Below are positions 1 through 10,600 of a stretch of 64,000 nt of DNA, piece after piece; position 1 is the first letter of the stretch; each line of letters starts with the position of its first letter. This stretch comes from Eutrigla gurnardus (lineage: Eukaryota > Chordata > Actinopteri > Perciformes > Triglidae). Below the pieces are notes generated by a model. The model saw only the letters and a program-made list of their open reading frames with translations. It was not told the DNA's origin and did not search any database. Both the position numbers and the translations under genes were made by a program. The DNA is taken from assembly GCA_963514095.1 (NCBI GenBank), contig OY741271.1, forward strand, positions 6,100,976-6,164,975, in the 5' to 3' direction.

Positions 1-548
1 CATAGTTTGTTTATTGGATTGAATCCAAAGTGGCAGAAACCAGAACTCGTATTTTCATTTCGTCCTCCCATCCACAAGAAGACTGCTTCACCGGGAGACG
101 GACCTTGAGTTAGAAGTTAGCTGAAGCAACTTGGATTGAGCCAGCACAAACCCCAGCATAGGGAGGCACAGTGGACTGGACACATAGGTCAGGTCTAACC
201 TGTGCAAAGATTATTTTATGCTCGTGGCATCCATAAGGGGTTGTGAGCTTTTGCACGGCCAGTGTAACATCACACCTCCTCATCCCAATTCCACGTCATG
301 GGGCTCAAGTCTGCAACAGTTTGCTGATTTGCTGATCTGTACATGGACCGTACAGCCAGTTTGGGGCACACTCAAGATGTCTAGCTGTCATGATCTTGTG
401 TTTGGTCTTGATTTCCTCTGTTATTTTGTAGTTTCTGTCTCTTGTGTTTGGTCTTGTTGATTTTCTGTTCATTTTGTAATTTCCTCTTTAGGTATCTTGA
501 CATCCCGACCCTCATGTGTTCCCCTCCCGATAGATCACTCTGCCTCTC
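1..548. other. Intergenic sequence, no gene seen
   Basis: No exon with homology to a recognised family and no convincing splice structure is visible on either strand. The short open frames here have no recognisable domain. Nothing else can be supported. Confidence 0.5.
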
Positions 549-766
549 TAAAGGCGGGTCCACACCGCACCGACTGCCCGACTCGCGTCAGTAAATGAAG
601 TCGGGCTACTTAATATGGCCGACTCGAATGGCGGATTACACATTTGAATCGGCTGAAATGAACGCCGACGTGGGCCGATTCGAGCGACCACACCAAGGAG
701 ACTCATGTTACGGACGCCGACTCTCTCAAAGACGCCGATTTTCGGTCCGGTGTGGACCCGCCTTAA
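549..766. mobile_element. Short MITE with PIF/Harbinger-like ends
   Basis: A 212-bp element (552-763) is bounded by terminal inverted repeats. The left end reads AGGCGGGTCCACACCGCACC and the right end, reverse-complemented, reads AGGCGGGTCCACACCGGACC, with one mismatch in the first 22 or so bases. It is flanked on both sides by TAA (549-551 and 764-766), which fits the 3-bp TWA target duplication of PIF/Harbinger elements. It is too short to encode a transposase and would be non-autonomous. Assignment to the superfamily rests only on the duplication length and sequence. Confidence 0.72.
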
Positions 767-2229
767 TGTGTCTCACCTGTTCCTTGTTGTCTCCCCGCCC
801 CCCCGCTTTGATTCATCCTGTCAGCCTGCCCTCATGTCTGCTCACCTGTGTATTGTTTTGTAATTAGTGTCTGTTAGTCTGTATTTCTCTGTGTCTTTGG
901 GTCTGTCCACATGGCAACGTTTTTTTTGTGTGTAAACGCAGAAGTCTTGCATGTCTGGGCCGACCGTCCAAATTGAGTTTTTGGTGCCTGTAAATGCAGT
1001 TTTTTGAGACTAGGTCCCAGGGTGAAAAAGTCAAAAACGCCGCCCTTGCGTTTCGTGTTTGTGTCTACAGCAAATAAGCATATGTGATGATCGCCCCACC
1101 CCTTGACCCTCTAGCCTTTGACCTCTTATTCGCCATCTTTGTGTTATTCTTGTTGTGTTCGGTTTCTTCTTCTACTGTCTATGTTTGTTTACAGCGTGCA
1201 AGCTTTATGCGCATGCTCCGCCTCTTCTTCTCCGTTTTTTGGTGTATTTTTGTAACAGAAACAGCGCCACATATAGGCCTGCAATATGTACTATTTTACG
1301 TTTGCTGCTTGCCTTTTTGTGACCGCTCTGTAAGTTTAGTTTCTGCTTTTATGTTGTCCCTGTGTTCCTGTAGCCTGCCTTCGTTTTTTGACTGCATGTG
1401 TTTTTGCTTCCTTTTGTCATTAAATCTTCACTCCAGTTATCCTGTCTGCTTTTGGGTCCTAATCCATGTTCCTTATCCACCAACATAACTATCTAAATAT
1501 CTAATATCTAAAATGGCAGTGTTCTTGTTCTCATACTTTCAGCAGTTTGGTTCAATTTTGCATATTATGCCCAATTGATAGTTAGTAATTGTATATTTCT
1601 TTCATTACTGAGGACTGTAAATATAGATTGTATGGACCCAGTAGTAGAGGTGAAATGTTGGCCAGATCTGGGACTACAGTAACACCTGACTGGAGAAACT
1701 GGACCCCTGTGTACAGACACCTTATGCTCGTCGAGATGAGCCAGGCCTGTGCAGAATCCATCACTGGCAATCGCCACACGATGCATGCTGGTTAGTTTTG
1801 TGTCCGACTTGATCCTGACTTGCTCTGTCGTCATGAACACGTGGGCAACCATCGATCAAGGCGGCCGCAGTTTTTAGAGAAAGGCGCCTGCAAGTCCCGG
1901 GGCATGATGGGAAACGCCTGGATCTAGCCTCATCTAAGAGCTGATTGGCTCTTAGATTTGACAACAAACGGCACGTTTAGTAGAAAATGCTAATTTCCTG
2001 TGATTCTAATATTTAATGTGAAATTGTGGGCTATTAGTCTCAGGTTGTGCTCGTTCAACCTGTTAAACATATCTTGTGTGGTTGATAATAATAATAATAG
2101 AGGTTATGTATATAGCCCTTATCAAAACGAGCAATTAGCCTACGATGTGCTTTAAGGGACAGACATAAAAGAAACCCGCCAGATTCACACACATTTAATA
2201 TAGTATAACTGTCAGACTTGTATTATGTG
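767..2229. other. Intergenic sequence with degenerate repeat-like stretches
   Basis: No gene is recognisable. The stretch from about 905 to 1260 looks like a worn interspersed repeat with T-rich and GC-rich patches, but its ends cannot be placed. A 15-nt sequence at 1208-1222 recurs inverted at 2698-2712. Confidence 0.35.
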
Positions 2230-2636
2230 CAATAATACTTATCCATCCATCCATCCATTTTCTACCGCTTATCCTGTATTTAGGGTCACGGGGGGGCTGG
2301 AGCCGATCCCAGCTGTCATTGGGCGAAGGCAGGGTACTCCCTGGACAGGTCACCAGTCTATCACAGGGCCAACATGTAGAGACAAACTAGCAGTCACGCT
2401 CACATTCACACCTACGGTCAATTTAGAGTCACCAATGAACCTATCCCCATCCTGCATGTCTTTGGACTGTGGGAGGAAGCCGGAGAACCCGGAGAGAACC
2501 CACGCTTACACGGGGAGAACATGCAAACTCCACACAGAAGGAACCCGGGGCCGACCCGGGGATCGAACCCTGGACCCTCTTGCTGTGAGGCGAGAGTGCT
2601 ACCCACTACACCACCGTGAAGCCCAATAATACTTAT
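2230..2636 (-). mobile_element. tRNA-derived fish SINE with intact target duplication
   Basis: An insertion (2243-2623) is flanked by an exact 13-bp direct repeat, CAATAATACTTAT, at 2230-2242 and 2624-2636. Read on the minus strand, the head carries an A-box-like motif (2603-2613) and a good B-box, GGTTCGATCCC (2559-2569), the two parts of an internal RNA polymerase III promoter. The tail ends in a short ATCC repeat (from 2243). The body is the very common teleost repeat that includes the phrase TTTGGACTGTGGGAGGAAGC. The open frame at 2225-2629 lies entirely in this repeat and is not a gene. Confidence 0.85.
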
Positions 2637-2665
2637 ATCCACTATATTTTATGATACTGCTTCCT

Positions 2666-2692
2666 TGACAGCTGGTACACTACCAGCTGTCA
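2666..2692. repeat. Perfect 12-bp inverted repeat (hairpin)
   Basis: TGACAGCTGGTA and its exact reverse complement are separated by CAC. It lies 30 bp downstream of the SINE and just upstream of the 15-nt sequence (2698-2712) that recurs inverted at 1208-1222. It may be the core of an old transposon end. No function can be assigned. Confidence 0.6.
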
Positions 2693-4988
2693 GCTGAGGC
2701 GGAGCATGCGCATAAGTGGATATAACTGTGTTTTTATATACATACATACATTATGTTCATAATTACATATATTTGGTGGCATCATTTTATACTTTATATT
2801 TTTATATAAATTATTATTTGACTCTTTATTTCCTGACTCTTATAAAGCAACTGCAGCTGTACATTTTCCAGAGGGGTTACTAAAATATTCTGATTCTGAT
2901 TTCCACAGATATTAATGAACAAATAGAAATAAATGCGAACATGGTCGAAAACTACAGATAGCCTCTAGATCACGTCTAACAGGATGTAACTTTTTCTATG
3001 ACTTCCTGTCAAATCTTCGAACGCTGAAACTGTCCGACTGGAGTGCATCTTTTAGGCTCCCCCTCTTGCTGCTGCCGCCTGCTCTCGTCTACTTTCCTGG
3101 CGAGGCGCAGTTCATCTCCAACGAGCCTGATGATACGCTGACAGATTTTGTTTCCGTGACCAAGTTTTAGAGCAGGCAAAAGACTAAAAACTGTCTAGAA
3201 CCTTCTCAAAAGTTAACATCTCAAAATGCATTGGCAAGTTTATCTGCTGACATTTGTTACTTGGCAGTTCCTATATTTCAGTGGGGACACTGTGTTCCCA
3301 CAGGGATGGAGTCACTCCATTCACATCAAGCCAGCATCACCTTCATCAACATCCTGGACGCTGCATTGGAATGCTGTTGTGCTTACATAATCTCCTGGCA
3401 GACTACGCCTTTTCAATCCACCGCTAAATTCCCCTCGGTCTCACTGGGGCATTACGCTCGCACAAGGACGCACATATGGACACATGTACACACACACAAG
3501 CACACACCCTTCTACTCAAAGTCATATTTGCACGTGACATACCCGCATCAACCTTTGCACTTTGCTTCAGACACGCTCTCTCATGCAAGTACTCACATAC
3601 ACACAAACAGTATCGCAGCGCTCTGGATTAGGGGTACAGATTAGAGATTAGGGCCAGCACTGGGATTACACAGTACTCTCCAGCCCCGCCTACACCATAG
3701 ATCAGAAACACCTCTGCCCCCTATCATCTACAATGGTGATAAGAGTGAGAGAGAGTGAGGATTGTACATCACTGATATTCATTTGTTAATCCTTAATTAG
3801 CAGCTGCAAAATTGCATTACCTCGGAGGCTTTCTATTGTCTAGCTCTGTATTTTTCTCAGTTCCCTCCTTTCTCTGTCTCTGTCCTTCACCTACACACAA
3901 CCGTTGGCTGCCTCTAGCATCACTCACACCCTCACCTCTTATCACGTATTCCCCGATTTGGTCAATTCCATGGATTAGACTCCATGTGGTGCCAAGCCCT
4001 AACAGAGATAGGAGATAAACTGGAGGAAGACATTCCCACAATAGAAGTGAATTACAGGAACGGGTTTGTCAGGTTTTCATGAGAGTGGAATGACATTGAG
4101 GATAGACGGCTGAAGCTTCCAGGGAATCTGTGTCCTACAGTAGATGGAGTGTTAAAGGGATGTGGGTGAGAATTGCCTGAGGACTGTGGTGAGATGGTAT
4201 ATCGATTGCTGATTCACTATCTAGAGCCTTGATTTTCTACCTGGGCGTTTGGGACCTCCTGTGGGGTCACCAGTTATTTTAGGGTGGACATGATATGATG
4301 TGTATAAAAATATGTGTGTGTGTGTGTGTGTGTGTACAGTTTTTATATATATATAGCGAGAGAGATTGTATGTGTACATAATATGATTCATAATCATAGA
4401 TGCTGGAATAGTTGCCATATTATTCCCCTTGTGAAGTGTCTCTTTCACACACACACACACACACAGACACACACACACAGAATATAAACAAAAAATGTTC
4501 CCATCAATATTAAAAGCGATGTTACTCAGGCCACCAGTGATTGCTGAGGGAGACAGCTGCTTTAGGGATACTGGGACACTGCCCTTTATAAATAAAGTTT
4601 AACTTGAACTTGACAGACGTTGCACAGAATCTGCAGACTTTAGCAGAGTAGAGCGGAGCTTAGTGGGTAGCTTAGTATCTGTTGACAGAGATGGCACGCA
4701 ACCAAGAAGCCTTGGTATCCAGATTCATTGAGAAATGGGCTGTATCTGTGTTTCTCCACTGTACTGTATATTTTTAAGGCTGATAGTCCCTTGGTGTCTC
4801 TGACTTTATACCACTGGAGGCTTTCATAATGTTTCATCAGTACCTCTTTTCCTCTTTAACATGCTGATCCAAGCTGCCCTGCAGTCTCTTTATCCACATC
4901 TAACCTGAAGGTGTCATCAAAGTCCTTTATGCTTTACTTCCTCCCTTTGTAGTGCAACGATTGAAATGTCATTTTCTTTATTCCTTAG
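2693..4988. other. camkv upstream sequence with short CA/GT repeats
   Basis: No coding exon is recognisable. GT and CA microsatellites lie near 4313-4335 and 4446-4480. Noncoding first exon(s) and the promoter of camkv probably lie somewhere here or further upstream, because the exon with the start codon is preceded by a good acceptor (CCTTAG ending at 4988). I could not place the donor that joins it. Confidence 0.4.
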
Positions 4989-5000
4989 GTGAATGCCGTC

Positions 5001-5552
5001 ATGCCATTTGGGTGCCTTGCCCTGCGAGATGGGCGGAGTTATGATAGCATGTCTGATGTCACAGACAAATATGAGATTGGACAGGTTCTCCGAGCGTAAG
5101 TACCATGAAGCTTTATGCATGGAGCTCTGTTGCCTTTCCCCCTCTTTTCCCATGTTGAATTCATGGACAGATTCCAGTACTCCCAAATGGTCTTTATTCT
5201 CTTCATGAATTATTTAAAATTGGATCATTTTCCCTGCAAATTTGGTTTGGCACATTGATGAAGAAATGACAGAAGGAAATAGCATGAGGCTAGTGAGTAG
5301 CAGACTTAAGAGACATATTTTTTTTAATTTGAGTCAACCAATTGTCTGTATATTATATTTTGATAATGACAGTTCACGAAACACACTGTTGGAGGTCTAT
5401 GATATATTCTTTTTAAGTATTCTGCATCGTGCCTTGAAGAAAATCAAAAAAATATTTTGGACATATTTTCAAAGAGCTGTGAAAATCACTGCAGCTAGAA
5501 GCAGCTTGACTGGTCGAACACTGAAGTGTTCTTCTCATGAAAAGCTCTCCTT

Positions 5553-5601
<49 letters not shown>

Positions 5602-7560
5602 ATACCAATCAGTGTAAGATGCCATATGGCAACATCAGCATCTGGCCTCAGAGGTTTCTGCTCTATAACACAAACACAAACATTAACTCGCAATGAAGTG
5701 CGCACATTTGCTGCGCATGTGCTTTTAATTTCATGAAGGAAGACGGTGGTAAGGCTCTATCACCATTCATGCATTATTTGGATGACTTAAGGTTAAAAAG
5801 AATGTCTTCATTTTTACATATTTGAATTGTTATGACTATTCATGAATAGTCTACAAAGAACGAAACGGTTATATTAAGTGGGCATGTAAGATTTAATATG
5901 AAATGTGTAGTTTAATTTTGCATCACACAGCTTCTCGAAATCCATTTGGCTGAAGCACCGTAGACAATGCCCAGCTCTTGATGGCTATATACCTATTTCA
6001 GATGTTTTATTTATGACCCATTAACCTACTCAATGACTCCTCCCCCAATGAAATTCTTCTTCACTATATTTCACCAAAAAAACAAACATTTTTTTCAAAA
6101 AAACAAGATGTGATCAACAACATCTGTATCGTGATTTTGTGCTCCAACCTTATATTTACCTTATCTGCGTCTCTTTGTCTGTCTCTGTATTTCTTCTTCT
6201 TGCGTAGGAAGGAGTTCTGCGAGCTGTGCCTGGCTAAGGACAGACAGACGGACAAGGTGTTTGTCTGCAAGAAATTCCTCAAGAAAGACGGCAGGAAAGT
6301 CCGCAAGGCTGCCAAGAACGAAATCATGATCCTGAAATTGTACGCAGTCCGTCAGTGGACAGATGGGTGTATGATTTAGGGGATGGAGAGAAGCGGAGAG
6401 AGGGAGAATGAGAGAATGATTTGCTATTTGTTCATATTTCCAGTCGCACAATCTATGCAATAACCCCGGTTTATAATGTAAGCTCAGGTATTTGTGACTT
6501 CTGCTTTGCGCCGTATTTGAAGTATGTTCTCAGCTAAAGGGATTCACGCCCACACAGTCTTGTTTGTATATAAGGCTATTCCACAGCCAGAGAAGGTTTA
6601 GCACCCTTCAATTGCATGTGTTACTCTTCACTACAGTTACAGTCTGTGACTCCTTTGTGCCTTTCCAGGGTCAACCATCCAAACATTCTGCAGCTGATAG
6701 ACACATTCGAGACTCGGAAAGAATACTTCATCATCCAGGAACTGTGAGTGCTTCTTTTTACGGTTTCATTTTCTTCTGTCAGCGTTCACAACAAGGTGTT
6801 CTCATGTGGGCATGTCTCATTTGTGTATGTGCCCTCATGTGCCTGAACACACACAAGTCCATCAGCTAGAGGGTAGGGGTTGAGTCAACTCTCTTATTAC
6901 TGTGTGCTCTGCTGCTCCCCTCAGCAACAGAGGAAGGTGTTAGCTTTTATGAGGTGTTGGCTCTTAGTAACAGTCGACATTTCTCAGTGCTCCTCAAGCA
7001 CTGCTTTGCCATAATAGGGTTGATTATGCTCATAACGGAGAGCTATGATGTCAGAGCGGGCCCAATCCCTGTCACTTGTCACTTTTTTTTATATTTGCAA
7101 CTTATTTGAAAGCAATAACATTAATTGGAGCAGAGTGGAAAACATAGAGTATTTCCTTTCTGTTACTGAAGATAAAGAGAGACAGAAACTCAAAGTGATT
7201 GCAGTCTTCTGTGTGTGAATCAGCCCATTTATGATTTGTTGGTGTCCGATGAAAGCGCACACGTTTTCCCAGCCAACAGTCCTAGTGAAGGCAATACGCG
7301 ACGATCGCACGCACCTCATACACTCAGAGTTGACCAAGCCTTTTAGAGTAATGACCGGTGCTCTACTTTTTAATTGCTCAGTGCTCGCTTTAGGCCAGTA
7401 GAAGCAGATTACCTTAGCCTACTACAACAAAACAAGACTTTGATAACTGTGTTACTGAAAGCTTAAAGTGAATTATTTTGTTGCAACATGTGGTGGCACC
7501 AACTTGCATTCATTTTTAATAGTAAAAATGTGTGTACTGATGTGTGTGTGTGTGTGTTGA

Positions 7561-7609
<49 letters not shown>

Positions 7610-10600
7610 TGCCACAGGGGGAGATGTATTTGACTGGATTTTGGACCAAGGGAATTACACAGAGAGAGATGCATCGAACGTCATCAGACAGGTCCTCGAG
7701 GCTGTGGCATACTTACACTCCCTCAACATAGTTCACAGGAACCTGAAGGTACATGCTCGCTCTCTTTCTCCCTTTCCCTACATGAGGCCGTGTGTGGTGA
7801 GTGTCGTTACTATGAGATATAAAAGCACTGGTGTCTTGCCTCTACAAATACAGGAAGAAATATAACAAAAAGATTTGAAGAGTGAGTGGCATTTGTTCGC
7901 CGTAACACCCCAGAAAGCAATTTTCAGTATGTAGTCAGCAGAATCTCTTTGGAGAAACATAAAAGCATTGCACTGCCATCTCAGTTAATGACTCAATGTT
8001 TGATAACCTCTTTAGCAAGGGAGTAAACACGGTCTTCATTTCTTAATGCAATCTCTAGTGATACAGGCACACAAATACAGATTTATATCTTTAGTTCCCA
8101 TTACCAACCCATTAGCATCGAATTACATGTCTTGGGCTTCAGACTCCCCCTACTGGTAGAACCTGGATTTTTTTTCATTCTACATTGCATACCGGTATAC
8201 ATTATATGATCACACACTCTCCCTCATCAGACAAGCCCTGATGCTTCCTTTAATTAGGTTGTTTCAGAAGATTCTTTTGCCCTATCCTTTTTGTCAAGAA
8301 ATGACATGATTCTTTGTTACAGTATTATAGTGCATAATACAGTATTACCACTGTAATGTTTTACCTGACTGGCAGTTTGAACTTGGCATGTAAAACCAAG
8401 ATCAATTGTTAGTTGTTGTTTTTTTTTTAATATATATATATATATACGTATATATATACTGTTGCCCATAAAGTTGGAATATTTAGTAGTCACTGGTTAT
8501 TACTATTTAAATGCATCCGTAATCACTTTTGATCAGGTGCAATGATTAATTTATTTATTATATGAAAGAAGAAGAATCAGCTTCATGGCTTCTTGACCTG
8601 TAAATGGTAAATTAACCTGCATTTGTATGGTGCTTTTCTAGCTCACTAGCTACTCACGGTGCTTCACACTACAGATCAGGATCTAATGTTATCTAACTCA
8701 TTCATACACATTCACATGTCGATGGCACAGCATCAGGGGCGATTGGGGGTTCAGTGTCTTGCCCAAGGACACTTGATGCAGACTGGAGGAGCTCCACCTC
8801 TGAGGCACAGCCGCCCAACCTGTCAAGAGTTGCCTATTGTTGTCTTAATGCCTCAATCCAGTTGAGCTTTTGTTGCTGACATTATTGAAGGTTGCAATGG
8901 TATTATTATTTACTATCTGCTGATTATCAATTCGGCTGAAACAATTGGATAGTGTGACTTCAGTTTGTCTGGATTTGTATGACAATACTTAATGATGTCT
9001 CCTCTTTTATTTAGCTGGAAAACTTGATGTACTACACAGAAAACAACCACAACAAAGTAGTTCTGCGAGATTTCTACCTGTCCAAGTTTGAGAATGGACC
9101 CATCACAGAGCCTTGTGGAACACCAGAATACCTAGGTAGGATACTCTCCGCTATTTGTAGTTCTGTTTTTATATAGAGTATTACTTTATTTCTTTATGTT
9201 TCTCTGTCTCTCATCCACTTATACGTCCTTCCATTAGCTTTACCTTGTATTTGTGTATAAAGGCATGCAGGCTTTACCTTCTTCATGTCTTTGCTTCCTT
9301 TTGCTTTTGAAGATCAAAATCTGTCAAAGACAAACATTTATAGTGGGAAAAAAGTCATGAAACCGAGTGAAAGATGTACACACAATTGAAAGCACCTAAA
9401 TCTTGCCTTCTCCCACTCCTCCTCTCTTTTCAAATCCACTGATCTCCTGTACTGTCTCTCTCCCCTTTCTCTCTCTGAGGTTTATGAATGCTGTGCAATG
9501 GTTACCAAAATGAAAACACAGCCATTTGAAACTCTCTTATTCCCTGTCTCTATCTCTGCTCTTCTGTTCACTGTCTCTCAGCTCCTGAAGTGGTGGCTCG
9601 TCACCGATATGGTCGTCCTGTGGACTGCTGGGCTGTGGGTGTCATTATGTTCATACTGTGAGTCTCCATAACCAAAGTTATTGAACCTATAATTCAACAA
9701 GCAGGCCAATAAAAACTGAGCTGCATATACAATGTCAGCTGAATAATTGCTATGTTGTCTATGAAGGATATTTCCAGTTTCATATAACTTCCCTTCCTCT
9801 GTCTGTTTATGTATGTTCCTCTTTTTTTGCAGTTTATCAGGTAACCCTCCATTTTATGATGAGACAGAGGAGGAGAACACAGATCTACATAATCGCATCA
9901 TCTTCTGTCGCATTGTTGCCGGTGACTTTGAGTTTGATTCTCCGTACTGGGATGACATTTCACCTGCAGGTACATAGTTCTACCACATGATGGCATTAAA
10001 TACAGTTGCGTTGAAGCATTGGGATTGGTAGTCAGAAAGTTAGTTTGTCCATCAATTGCCTATATGTAAAGAATACGTCAAATATTCTAGGTTACATAGC
10101 TTATATTTTCTACTCTTCACAACCAAACCAAATCATCCTCCATGATTTATCAAAATGTACATTCTCTTTTGAGAAAAGCATTATGATGATAAAGATGATG
10201 TCACTTGAATTGACCTTTTGTCTTCATTGCTTCTGTCTCAGCTAAGGAGCTCGTCTGTCGACTCATGGAGGTGGACCAGATGCTGAGAATCACGGCGCAG
10301 GATGCACTTTGGCATGAATGGTAATTGTGTGCACATGATCACATGAGTAAAAACATCTTTGCACACATCTACAGAGTTTACTCACTTGCTGTCTGTAACC
10401 TGTGCTAGGATTGCAGGGAATGGTGCATCAGAGAAGAACCTAAAGGATGGTGTGTGTGCCCAGTTTGAGAAGAACTTTGCAAAGGCCAAATGGCGGGTAT
10501 GAATTCACTCTCACTCTGATTCTGTAGTAAATATAGTTTGTGATACTCTAGCCAAGAAAGCAGCAGAGGAAAGGGAGGAGAAACCAGATAAAGTATACGG

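Noticed and set aside
1084..1488. 134-aa Cys/Phe-rich open frame
   Set aside because: Composition reflects T-rich intergenic DNA; no domain or homologue recognised.
2225..2629. 134-aa open frame
   Set aside because: It lies wholly within the SINE.
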